Source: Cucumis sativus (lineage: Eukaryota > Streptophyta > Magnoliopsida > Cucurbitales > Cucurbitaceae). Taken from it: a DNA stretch of 64,000 nt. A program made the position numbers and the translations under genes. The stretch is from positions 4,774,001-4,838,000 of the forward strand of contig NC_026661.2 of NCBI RefSeq assembly GCF_000004075.3, read 5' to 3'. Shown in pieces: positions 51,828 to 63,376 of the stretch (positions are counted from its first letter, which is position 1; every line of letters begins with the position of its first letter). The notes below the pieces were generated by a model that worked only from the letters and a program-made list of their open reading frames with translations, did not search any database and was not told the origin of the DNA.

Positions 51828-52554
51828 ATGAGTTATTATAACCAGCCACCGCCTTCCGTCGGCGTTCCTCCTCCGCCGCATGGTAACATCTAAGAATCAA
51901 CCATATTATTACTCTTTCATCATCATCTCTTACATTTAATCTACACTTTGTTTACGAAATTAGGGTTTTGCCAAACACACATACCTATTTTTACTTTTGT
52001 TTGAAAATGTTTTTGTCAAACACAAATACAAATTTTTAAGCAAACATACCTTTCATCTCGATTTGACTGATTTTGACGATTTTAGGTTATCCACTATCGA
52101 CGATGACGCCGTCAGGGTATCCACTGCAGGGCGGCTATCCTCCACAAGGATATCCACCTCCATCGACGCACGGTCATCCTCCACCGCAACATGTACATCA
52201 AGACCAAAAGAAAGATGGATGCTTCAAACGCTGGTAAGTGATCTCTTGCTTCTCTTTCATTTTACAACTCTTAAAATGTATTCTTAATTTGTTTTTAATA
52301 ATATATTTAAATTGTTAAATAGATAATTTTATATTTTAAAAATAAGTTAAATGATTTTTATTATTTATTATATCCTATCAATTTCGTTATAATGAAAACT
52401 CAGTTCATTATCATTCACGATATCCACCTCTTTCAAACGTCGTCTAATACGATATGTTTGTGAAAATTTATTATTATTTAGCCATTTTTTTTTATCTTTT
52501 TAATTTTCTTGTAAATTTTGTAGGTTTTATGAAATACTTTCGTGGACACCTTAA
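51828..52554 (+). CDS. CYSTM-like paralogue 2 without the Cys-rich membrane exon (possible pseudogene)
   Basis: Exons 51828-51882 (phase 1) and 52086-52233 (phase 2) match the family: MSYYNQPPPSVGVPPPPHG, then GYPLQGGYPPQGYPPP repeats and QDQKKDGCFKR. Block sizes, intron phases and the PPPSVGVPPP start equal copy 3. The third exon should start with the second half of a TG|T or TG|C Cys codon and encode the membrane segment. The first usable acceptor (ends 52523) instead gives TG|G Trp and then FYEILSWTP stop at 52552-52554. If the intron is retained, the frame stops at once (TGG TAA at 52231-52236). Either way no CYSTM segment is made: a soluble protein of about 70-78 residues, or a dying gene. 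No remnant of the lost exon was found up to 53.7 kb. Confidence 0.65.
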
Positions 52555-53689
52555 TGAACACATGTGAATGGATGACCCGTTGGAGTGATCAAACCACATA
52601 AAAATTTGAATTTTTCTAATGTTGTTTAAATTTATATTTCATGATGATCATCTTCATTGTATAACGTTTTATGTTCACCTCCTTGAACTAATGTGTAATT
52701 GCATATTAGAATCGGATTATTGCTCGTTGTCAAGTTTTAATACAGTGATAATAAGTTAAACAAATCGACAGATGTGTTTTCTTTTTTAAAAAATCGTTTA
52801 TCCTTAAAGCAGATCACTAGTGTGTTTGAAAATTTTTAAGTTAAACAAATGATAACAACGTTTAGTAAGTAAATTTATTGTAACTTATATATATAATGAT
52901 CGATCGAAGTAGACATATTTTATTTATTTATAGGTTGATAGTAGGATTTCTATAAGATTTTTTATAGTTTAAATTACAAACTATACATTTTTATCTATTT
53001 AGATTATGTGATCAAAGTTGGAAGAAAGAAAAGTTCATTGTCATATAAGATTGAAATTAATCATGAAATGTTATTTTAGTTTAATTATTTTATTTTATAA
53101 GGTGTTTTTTTAAAAGTTAATATATTGAAATTGCAAGATATTTTTTTAATATAAATTATTTTGATACAAGTATGAAGTAGTATTGTTATATAAAAGTTGA
53201 ATAAGTCCAAAATTTATTGATATAGGAGCTAGGAACCAATAATTTATGATTGAACAAAATCATTAATGGCAAATAGTTATTCTCAAATATCAAAATTTTA
53301 TATATAAAAAATATATAAGATTTTGATTTAAAATAATTGGTTAGAAAATAATGGTAGATAAAGAAATTTGGATTTGGAAGGTGGTATGGTTTATATGAAT
53401 GGAAGAAAAAAAGTTCTTAAATGAAATTACTTTTGACCAACATATTTATATATCAATGGAATAAACAAAATAAATGATAAAAAATCATTAATTAGTTTAA
53501 AATTAAGTTATTTTAAATAACATAAAAATATATATTTACAAATTAGTATAACAAAATAACATAATCTAACATTTGTAACGGATAATTATTATCGATTAAT
53601 TTACTTCGTATTATGATATAGATTAACAATATTTTGCTAAATCCGAAAACTATTAAAAAAAACTGAATTACAAATTAATTGGGTTTATT

Positions 53690-54530
53690 GAAGTACAAGT
53701 ATAATGGCCTAATTGCCTAATCATATGTTAAAAAAAATGTGAAAAATATTAATTTGATTAATACACACTGTCACATTCTTTGAAATAATATTCCATTATA
53801 TATGCTAAGCTACCAAAATTTTCAAGGCTTTGTTTTGTAATCCATCATCATTAGCCTCCCCTTAATTACAACTTCAAAGACATATTAATTAATTGCAACT
53901 TGCAAGTCAATAAGCCTCTCATTTTCTTATGACCTTTGAACATATCAAAATTAATTAATTCAATATCAAATATTTATATATTTGTTTTCATATTAAAAAA
54001 TACATTTTTCAAGTACGGATGAAAGTATTACCGACCATATCAATAATAGATACTAATAAAATTGTCGATTCTATATCAATTTCTATTGTTTGATAGAGTC
54101 TAAAATTTTGTTGTAAATTTTTTCCTATTAAAAGTTACTTGTTTAAAAAGTGAAACGTCATGTTCACAAGAACACAAGTTTTTCCTGATTTTTTTTTTTA
54201 TTTTTTTAAAATTAAACGTATAGTTACTTCTTTCATTTCTAATTTTTTTTTTCTTTACGTTATCTTTACCTCAAAGCACATGTCGTCATATTCAACGACG
54301 ATAGCTTATGATAAATATGAATATTTGGTGTGAAGATTAGATTGAAATTAAATGTATGTTGTAATTTCATTTTATGGGCTAAATTTTAATTTGGCCTACT
54401 TCTAAATATATATATATATATATATATATATGAAAGTCAAGCTAAAGAATAATAATAAAGATTAGTTTTTTTCTATATAAAATATGACATGTGAATGAAG
54501 TTGACTAATGTTTAACAATTGGATCAAGTG
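53690..54530 (+). repeat. Upstream duplication block B (partner at 50530-51450)
   Basis: See block A for the shared words. Here the block lies about 1.4-2.3 kb upstream of CYSTM gene 3, so roughly 1 kb of unrelated AT-rich DNA (54.5-55.8 kb) has entered, or been lost from, one of the two promoters since duplication. Confidence 0.7.
54406..54431. repeat. (AT)n microsatellite, 13 units
   Basis: Uninterrupted AT run inside upstream block B, absent at the matching point of block A. A second TA run is at about 54536-54555. Confidence 0.9.
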
Positions 54531-55827
54531 TGTGTATATATATATATATATATATGAACCATGCCTTGTTAAAGAATAAAAATGTAATATTTTTTTTTTT
54601 TGTTAACTATCAATTTAAAAGGTGTGAATTCAAATTGTAATTGTAACGAACCAACTTTTCTGAGATATATGATTGAAATTATTGCTACATTCGATGTGAT
54701 TAGTTTGAAATAATTTTTTTAAAATTATAAATAAATGTAGACGTAAAATAAATAAAAGATCAATCTAAACATTTTAAAATTTAGCTCAAGTCTCTAAATG
54801 CTTTGACGGAGGTTTCAATAAAATTCAATTTAGATCCCTACAACAGTTAATAAATGAAACATTTAAGAGTTGAAATTGCTACCTTAAAGCCTAAAGTCAA
54901 GATATAAAATATCTCAAAAATCAAACTGCTAAATCCAATCAGTAAATCAAAAATGAGAGAGATCGACCGACATTTACTCATTTGATGGTCGAGATCAGTT
55001 TTTGAACATTTTACGAGATCAATTATAGTTAGTTCGGTAACAATTAGGTCAAAAAAACCGACTCCAACCACTACTGTTTGTAATATTTTGTTATGGCATC
55101 TCAAAAGTTGACAAATGGTATTTTTTAGAACTCGTTTTTTTTTTAATCATAATGATTAGGTCTTAGTCGCCTTTAGAAATGGAAATAACGGAGAAATTTC
55201 TTGAAGGCTACTTTAACATTTAATTTGAAAGAGGTAATAATATAAAGTTTTGACATGGTTTCTTTCTATTAACAATAATTAAATCACAACTTTGGTTCCC
55301 AAACAAAGGAATAAACATCAATTAAATAATAATTAAAGTCTTATTTAATTAATAACAAAAAAACGAGTTTGGCTCGTTTTAACGAACACGACTTTCCATC
55401 CTAGAAGATATTGGAATCCAAAATCTCTTCATTTTAATGATAAAGTTTCAGATAATGTTAAAATTTTAAAAACTCTTACGAACTTCCTATTTTTCTCTAT
55501 TTCACTTATAAAAATTCGTCAAGAAACTCTCCGTTTTTTAACTATCACTTATAATAGATTAATTTTCATAAATATAACAAAATATTTATAGTCTATGTAA
55601 CAAAATTAAAAACTTCATGAAATCCGTTATTTTTTAAAATATTACACGTTTGTCCCATTTTCATTTTTTCTTTCTATTAATTTTCTTCTTTCAATTAATA
55701 GTATTTTTTATAATAAAATTTTTGGTTTTTTAAATTATTCTCCAAATTAATATTTGGTCGATTGGTTATATATTTAGAAAAATAATATAATATGGATAAA
55801 TAATAATAAACTCAAATTTAAAATGAA

Positions 55828-55835
55828 TATAAAAA
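55828..55835 (+). promoter_or_regulatory. Probable TATA box of CYSTM gene 3
   Basis: TATAAAAA 125 nt upstream of the ATG at 55953. A CT-rich leader (GAGCTCTCTCGTCTCTCCG) follows. Confidence 0.5.
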
Positions 55836-55952
55836 GACATAAAAAAGTCCGCATTCTTTATTCCTTTTTTTTGGTTGTCTTCCTCTTCATAGTTTATAGA
55901 GCTCTCTCGTCTCTCCGTTTTCCAAACTAAGAAAATCAAAACAGAAGAAAGT

Positions 55953-57106
55953 ATGACTAGTTACTACGCACAGCCACCGCCTCCCGTCGGCGTTCCTCCC
56001 CCCCAGGGTAACCTCTACAAACCCTCACTCTTCACTTTTTTTCCATTTCTTAGACGATCCATATCATATCCCAAGGATCTTACTGTTTTTTCCCCCCTAA
56101 AACTCATCTGCTACTTGTTTTCATCTCCTTTACGCGCTTTTATTTGACCGATCTTGACGATTTTAATTAGGTTATCCACCGCAAGGATATCCTCCGAAGG
56201 ACGCTTATCCCCCGCAAGGATATCCACCGCAGGGCGGTTATCCACCTGCCGGTTATCCTCCGCAGGGATACCCGCCTCCGCCGCCGTATGGTCCGGCGTA
56301 CGGTCATCATCCTCCTCCGCAACATCAAAACCAAAAGAAAGAAGTTGGATTCGTCGAAGGCTGGTAAGTCGTCTCTGCTTCTGTTTTAACGTACGTCAAC
56401 TCTTACGTAGTGGATTTCGCGGCGGCGAAGTACGGATACGGTGAGGAAATGAGGTGATTGGATGGATTTGGTCTAGGAATTTTTGTTTTGTTGTTGAGGA
56501 ATGTGGAAGCGATCGAAATCGGTAATGGGCTGACACAGGGTGGAAAGTTCTTTTCTCACATGAACATTACCGCAATTTTTGGGTCTTCTTTCCACCTTTT
56601 CTTCTTTTTCTATAAAATATACTTTTCTTATTCAAAACATTATTTTTAAAATACTAAAATCATCCCAAATATTTTTCTATAAAACGTAAATATTCGTTTG
56701 TTGTTTATATTATATTCACGTAGGTATAAAAATATCATTGAAAAAGAAATTATATCGATGGAAATTTAGTTTCATTTATTACTCTATTTTACGTTTCTAG
56801 CCAATAGTTTTTAGGAATTGATGTATTTTGTACCTAAAGTTCTAATTTCATAACAATTTTAATAGTTAGTTAGGATGTTGCATTGGAGAATAATAACTTG
56901 AAAGGGTAAAAAAAACTATTTTTCCAAAAACAAAATTAGGTATGATCACAAATTTCACTTTCCCTCCCAATTTTGATAATTACTACATAGTTTGATGTTA
57001 TATTATGATGATGATGATGATGATAAAGAAGATCTGAATTTGGGTTTGTAAATTTTGCAGTTTGGCTGCGCTTTGTTGCTGCTTTATGTTGGATGTTTGC
57101 TTTTGA
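55953..57106 (+). CDS. CYSTM (cysteine-rich transmembrane) protein 3 of tandem cluster
   Basis: Exons: 55953-56007 (phase 1), 56171-56363 (phase 2), 57061-57106; 294 nt, 97 residues, typical CYSTM length. Starts MTSYYAQPPPPVGVPPPQG. The middle is a regular array of GYPPQ/GYPPK/GYPPA units (about nine GYPP-like repeats) ending HHPPPQHQNQKKEVGFVEG. Exon 3 encodes CLAALCCCFMLDVCF with the first Cys split by the intron (TG|T). This matches the family rule of a Pro-rich N-part and a short C-terminal Cys-rich membrane segment. It is the closest paralogue of gene 2 in exon 1 and 2 sequence and in the upstream block. The 697 bp last intron contains a (GAT)n run near 57005. Confidence 0.93.
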
Positions 57107-58449
57107 TTGATGAACACAATGTATAAGGAGGGAGGGGTTGCTTTTTGATTGATGAAATTGCCTACACAATTTGAACTTAAATCTTCATCATCTTCATTTT
57201 TCTTTCTTTGTCAGTGTGTAATATCCAATCCATTGTTTCTATATCCTCATTTGTAACTTATTATTGCTTTCGCCAAAACAATATGTTATACATTTTTAAC
57301 ATTTAATTATTAATTCTCTCTATTTTTGTTTTGGATTGAATTTGTTTTTATTTTTAGTCTCAAGCATTTATCCTTTTGTTTCCATAAAATTAAATTTAAT
57401 GTAAATTGAAAAATGAAAATAGTGTTATATGAATAAGTCATATTAGTGACAAATCAAAATAACTTATTTGAAAATATAATTTAAATTTCAACCACTTAAT
57501 TAAAAAAAATTTATTTAAAAGAATAAGATATTATGAAATGGTAGCAATTTACATTTATTGTATTTTGAATTACATAGTATTCAATACATAAATTTACTCA
57601 ATATATCTGACAACATAATACATGAATTATACGTTTTAGTTATATTGATATTTAAACTAAAATAAAATAAATTAAATCTACAAAATAGGATCTTTATGTT
57701 TTTTTATAGAATAAAATAAATCTAATATTTTGAAACTTTATTATCAAATAAAAAGAAATGTTCAAGTTGGTTAATGAAATATTTTTGGGTAAACAAATGT
57801 AATTAATTTTCAATTTATAAACAAAGATGTTTGGAGATTATAAAAAAATTAAAACAAGTAGAATATTTTCCAACAAAATCAAATTTGTTCCGTTAAATAA
57901 AATCAAAACTAATAAAAATGACAACTTCAAAATTCAAATTCGGCCAACATATTTCTTCTTATTTAACTGCCACTCGTAAACAACATTTACTATAAGACTA
58001 TAATCAATTAGAAGCAATTAGAAGTTCATTAATGATCACATTTACGACGATTTCATTTACTCTGTAGAGAAATTAAATACAAAAGTATTTATAAAAAAAT
58101 AAAATAAAGTATTTAAACAATGTAGGAATAAAATACAAAATTCTAAAACAAGTATACAGAGTATTTAATATTCAGAAAGTCATATATCCAACTATATGAT
58201 TGTAATCAATATAACTTATTGTTCATCTTTTATTTTATTCAATTTCATTTGATCTAGTGGATTGATAAACTATTTAGATTCCATGTAAGAAAAGAATTTG
58301 TTTATAAAAAAAAATCCATTCTTTATGAAATTTTTATAATTTGGTAAAATATAGTTTTTATAATTTTGAAGGTTGTCTTCGATTATTGTGAAAGGAAAAG
58401 AAAGAATCTGTGATTTACCCAAAAATGTTGGGAACCAAAATAAATATAT
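57107..58449. other. Intergenic between CYSTM 3 and the coiled-coil gene
   Basis: The 3' UTR of CYSTM 3 (to about 57300) is followed by about 1.1 kb of very AT-rich sequence with no supported gene. Confidence 0.5.
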
Positions 58450-58680
58450 AACGAAGAAAGAGAGCCAAAGGCCGTTGGTTTGGTTTTGCGGGGAGCAGAA
58501 GGTGTCCTCTCAACAGCCGCGACTGCGAGACAGAAAGAGAAAGGGGAGAAGGAGGAATCAAAGGGGGTTCGATTACAAACGCCTCTCTTTCTTTTCTTCT
58601 TTACCTTCTCCCCCGTTTTTCTCTCCACTCTCCAGTCCAACGTACGCATCAATTCTCCTTTAATATGCCCAACTAATCAG
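58450..58680 (+). other. Probable 5' UTR exon of the coiled-coil gene
   Basis: A GC-richer, GA/CT-rich stretch ending in a good donor (ATCAG|GTATCT at 58680/58681). The next acceptor, ATTAG at 59311-59315, leads 35 nt later to the ATG at 59351. A three-codon upstream ORF (ATG CCC AAC TAA, 58665-58676) would sit near the end of this exon. Inferred from composition and splice sites; the 5' border is unknown. Confidence 0.5.
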
Positions 58681-59350
58681 GTATCTATCTATCTATCTTT
58701 TCTGTCGATTCTTTTTATTCAAGAATCCCGATTTTATGAGAATGGTGAGGGTGAACCCCACTTGGACAGCGGCTTAGTTCTTTAATGGAAAGTCTCCGGA
58801 CAAATTTTGTGGTTATCTGTGCGGAAATATCTATTCTGTTGTGAACATTTGAAGTAATTTTATCTGGGTTCATTTGATTGACCCTCTATTCAGTCTGTAC
58901 GCATGCATTTTTGTGTAAATTGCTGCAGTAACAATGAAGGTCATATGTTTTTCTTTTGTTCGTTGGGGTTTAGGAAGAAATGGGTTCGTAGATTAATTCA
59001 TGGCGTGTATAGTATTGATGAAATCAAGACCTTGTAGAAATGGTGATCGAATGGTGGATGGAAGACACCGCCCCCATTGTGTAGAACGGTGATGATGGGG
59101 ATTTTTATTTTTTCTTTGGAGAACATGGTTCTCAAAACGGTTGTTTGAATTGTAAGTTGGGTGCGGGAGCAGTAACTATTTGGATTATGTTGTTTCTTTG
59201 ATGTAGAGCATGCACAACTATTAGATAACATGGGTTGTGAGGTCTCCTGGTTTTTTCAAGTTAGGATCCTGAACAATAATGGTTGGTTGAATCAATTATT
59301 TTCTTATTTTATTAGGATACTCAAGTTGCAGGTTTATTATCACACTAAAA

Positions 59351-62300
59351 ATGGATCAAGAGTTACCTGATAATGAGCATTTGCTCACTCGTATCCAACA
59401 GTTGGAATATGGTATGTCATCTCCCATTTCTTGTACATGGTTTTTAAATGTGGGCAAAATTGCTTCAATATATTATTTTGAACATCTCTTGTACTTTTGC
59501 ATATTAGTTGTACTCGAAGAAATAGTGCTGAGGAATACTTTCATTTTTAAAAAATTTAGGACACTTTAATTAAGATGTACATTTTCAACAATCTATATAG
59601 TTTTTATATCCTAAGAAAATTCAAAGTTAATGGGTTGATGCATTTATATGCTGAAAAATTAGTTTGATTTCACACTCAAAATTTATTATTTTTGTCATAT
59701 ATGTGTCTTTTTTAGTCTATTCAACAAGTGTTCTAAGCATGTTTGACCTATGTGCTATACTAACAAATGTTTGTTATCATATACACATGCCAAAGTGTCC
59801 AAGTGTCTAACACCAGTCTGACACAAACACCCAGCCAAACTAAAATGTTTGTGTTTCATAGTGTGCAACATATCTTTATCATTATTATTTGTTTGCACAA
59901 AGTTTTTGAGGCTCAAATTTGACAATTCGGAGTCTTCTGCTTATTTTTATGGTAGGGTACTAGGGTTTGTGTAGCCATTTAACTTTTTTAGTTTTTGGGT
60001 CTGGGGTTTTCTATAGTTTATTTTGCTACATTTATTTAATGATGTTTTAAATGCTGATTTTTACATCCCGCAGAGCGTGATGAGTTAAGGAAAGATATCG
60101 AACAATTATGTATGCAGCAAGCTGGACCTGGTTACCTTTCTGTGGCTACTCGCATGCATTTTCAGAGGTACTATAACTTTTCCAAATTGTTTTCCTGTTC
60201 AGAGGTAGGTTTCCATATGTTTAGTGTAGTTGAAGGTTGGTCTTGGACTTTGAGTTATAAATAATGGGATTACTAAACTTTTACGACCCTATTAGGACAG
60301 CTGGCCTGGAACAGGAGATCGAGAACCTGAAAAAGAAGTTTGCTGCTTGTACCAGAGAGAATCACAATCTTCAAGAGGAACTCGCAGAAGCCTACAGAAT
60401 AAAAGTATGATGGTTAGTTTTTCATTCAAGTCAGGGATAAACCTCCTTACTAGCTTATATTTCTCTTCAATGTCACCAGAGTCAGCTGGCAGATCTGCAC
60501 AGTTCAGAGGTTGCAAAGGTCCTTTTCTTGATTCCTGCTCTTGTGTACTTGTGCTTCTTTTAGTAACTTTTCTTTTTTCAAAAAAAGGAATTGGATATAC
60601 CAACACCTTTGTTAATAATTAATTAAAGAAGTTTACTATAAGGAAGGAGGCAGGGAGAAGGTTTTTTTAGTTAATATTCACGTGTTAAACTTGCTGTGTC
60701 AATTGTAGTTGCTTCATCCTCCATCTCAGTTGTAATCATAAACATTCTTTATTTCCAGAATTTGGAATCGGAGAAGCAGCTTAAGTTTTTCCAGGGTTGT
60801 GTTGCTACTGCTTTTGCTGAGCGGGATCATTCTATTATGGAGGTCATAAAAACCCTCATTTTTAAGTTTTCTAGTTATACTTTTCTTCTCTTTCTAATAA
60901 AAATAATTTTGAATCTGCTATATGATCGATACCAGGCTGAAAAGGCGAAGGAGAAAGAAGAAACGATGTCACAAAAGCTAAAAGAGGTCGAAAATAGGTA
61001 TCTCATATCTTTTCATCAGATATTTGTTGCTGAAAGATCACACTAGAGTGAGACAATGAATCAAGTGCAAGTAATTGATTAATTTATCTTTGCTTGAAAG
61101 AAATAGGAGAGTCTTCGGTTATAAGGCAAGTCTCTTTGCCAAGGTTTGGGTATTGATTAGGTTCAGGGTGTCCCTTCGGATTTACTCACCAATAAAGGAC
61201 TTTAGTGGTTATCATCTATCTTTCATTCTTTTGAATTGGAGCTCCTTTTTGTAAATTTGCAACTTTTTTGTTTTGTTTCTTTTGGCCTGGGCTCTCCTTT
61301 TTGTTTTGCCATTGAATATGCTTTCCTTCGTTCTCAATGAATAATGTTTCCTTTTATTCTTTCTTTCTTTCTATGTTTTTTTAAAATCTAGTCTCTGTTA
61401 TTGGAGGACCCATATTAAAAAATGTTTTTCAAGACCTATCAATTTACATTGAGAATTTCAGCGTATTTAACCATATGTGAAAGATGCTTGGAAGTCGAAG
61501 CAGAAAAGACAACCCACTGCTAACTGAACCAGACATCCAATTAAGCAGCTGGAAAACCTACACATACTATAAACCTACACATACAATTTTTTCCTCAACA
61601 TTGAGAGGGCTGAAAATCTAATAGTTGTTGGACAAGTTTTTACTTCTCGTTTCACTTTATTTTCTATCTTCTTATCATCTTCTCCTCACAATTATTGACT
61701 AGGTGCTTTGGCTGTATCAATTGTGAAGCTTTGTTAGATAGTGTAGCAAGTTTGCTTCATATTACATATTGTGTGTTCCTCTCCTCATTTTTTGTTATTT
61801 TGTTCCTTTCTTTCCCTGTTTAGGAGTTCCAAATGGTGGTAGACAGTATAGTTTCTAGGAATCGGCGCTCTTTATTGCACATCTATTCTATTAGGTTTTA
61901 TGGGATTGCTATATATTGTTTTACCACTTCCCTTCCTGTATTTTCTATTCCTCCCTCCATCCATAATCATGACATATCTTGTGTCGGTGATGCAGATTAG
62001 AGGAGTTGTCTTCTGACTGTCTAAATTTGAGGGAAACTAATGATACACTACGCATTAACCTAGCCAAGCAAGAAGAGTGGAATGAGGTCTCGAAACAGGT
62101 ACCAAGCCATTAAAGTCCTTACATACCCATCCTCCTTCTGTGCTGATATTTTGAACATCATTAGATGGTTGTCACTTCAGTTCAATCTTAAACCCTAAAC
62201 GATATTGCAACCTGTCTAAAACTGTAACTAACATCTAGATATCTTGCTTTATTATTTGCTTTTTGTCCCAAAGATTCATATTGACATATTTCTTGGTGTC

Positions 62301-63376
62301 TCAAGTCAAACAGGCCTTTTGTTGGGTTGATTCTAGAAGATCTTAGGTATTTTTAGGGTTTTATTGAATAGAAAGAGGTTTTTGCTCCCAAATGATGTCA
62401 CTTCCCGGCTGGCTTTGATTCATGTTGAACATCCTTCCACAAAGCAAAGAACTTGGCTCTACATTTCTGCAGAGCTCTTATTTGGTTTCTTCAGAATGAA
62501 GAGAAAAATAACAATCTTTAAAGATAGAAAAGTATTTGGTCTCTTCAGAATGAAATGAAAAATAACAATTTTTAAAGACAGAAATTGTTTGAAGTCCGCA
62601 CGGATTTCCTAGCCAATTGGCTATTTTTTGGTGTAAATTTTAAATTTCTCTCTTTTAGCCTTAAGCTCAACGAATTGAAGAAGCTTTGTATAACTTCTTT
62701 CATTTTTTTTCCAATGGAAGTTTTGTTATTCATTAAAGGGAAAAAAAAAATCTCCTGATCGGAATTTCTCCCTTCGTACGACTTTAATATTATCAATGTA
62801 AATTTTGTCATATTAAAATAATAATATGGGACATTTTCAAATTTTATTCCTAAACTTGTCATGTTGCATGAATTTTCATCCTAAACTTTCAATTTCATCT
62901 CATTGGACCCTTGACTTAGTTAAGTGTTGCCAATTTTTGCTAGTTCACTCGCTAATTTTAACAAACCAAGAAAAAAGAAATCAAATTTAAGTAAATTCAT
63001 TAATTTCAACGATATCAAAATTTTCACAAATTTAAGTTTGATTAATGTGCAAATTAACCTTAAAATGAATTTATAATATAGCTGTTTTTTCTAATCATTG
63101 TTTCTGATTTGTTACTATCTATGCTCCTTTTCGGAGAATTCAACATTTAATGCATGGAGGTCGTAGCATGAAGTTCTTCATTTCTTCCCATTGCTCATTT
63201 CTAATTCTAATAGCTATTTTCGCTCTATCTATTAGGTAATCAATAAGTTCTATGAGATCAGACAGAATTCTCTTGAAGGATTTATGGATACTAGCTGGGA
63301 CGAAAAATGTCAGTGTCTTTTACACGATTCTTCAGAAATGTGGAGTTTCAATGATTCTTCAACGTTTAGATATATA
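59351..63376 (+). CDS. Coiled-coil protein (annotated in plants as myosin-heavy-chain-related), 3' part outside window
   Basis: Exact role not recognised. Exons: 59351-59411, 60074-60167, 60296-60404, 60480-60518, 60759-60842, 60936-60997, 61996-62098, 63236-63376 (then donor GTAAGT); 693 nt, 231 residues, open at the right edge. MDQELPDNEHLLTRIQQLEY opens a heptad-like helix. It continues through EQEIENLKKKFAACTRENHN, SQLADLHSSEVAKNLESEKQ, AEKAKEKEETMSQKLKEVEN and a Leu-rich LEELSSDCLNLRETNDTLR. The FFQGCVATAFAERDHSIMEAE core and the many Leu/Glu/Lys heptads match proteins I remember as myosin-related or paramyosin-like in Arabidopsis, which are not true motor proteins: no motor domain is present. 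Most exons are 40-140 nt and all introns are GT-AG. Confidence 0.85.
61080..61370 (+). mobile_element. LINE 3'-end fragment in coiled-coil gene intron
   Basis: In the intron 60998-61995, sense to the gene. Positions 61185-61255 translate to SPIKDFSGYHLSFILLNWSS then FL stop, which lines up with the [15 protein letters not shown]-stop tail of the LINE fragment at 3345-3640. A pyrimidine-rich 3' tail (GGCCTGGGCTCTCC, then TCTCAATGAATAATG) follows, as in plant LINE 3' ends. Only about the last 20 codons are kept. Confidence 0.55.

Larger units (their letters stand above)
52555..55952. other. Intergenic between CYSTM genes 2 and 3
   Basis: AT-rich, no gene supported. It contains block B of the upstream duplication (53690-54530), two AT microsatellites and, at about 54850-55110, a patch open on the minus strand for 85 codons with no recognisable domain. 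Confidence 0.5.

Noticed and set aside
54847-55104. 85-codon minus-strand frame between CYSTM genes 2 and 3
   Set aside because: Not recognised, and flanked by AT-rich DNA without promoter or splice signals.
58373-58785. About 100-codon frames at the start of the coiled-coil gene
   Set aside because: Located in the leader exon and first intron; overlapping frames on both strands reflect GA/CT-rich composition, and the ATG at 59351 begins the conserved coiled coil.
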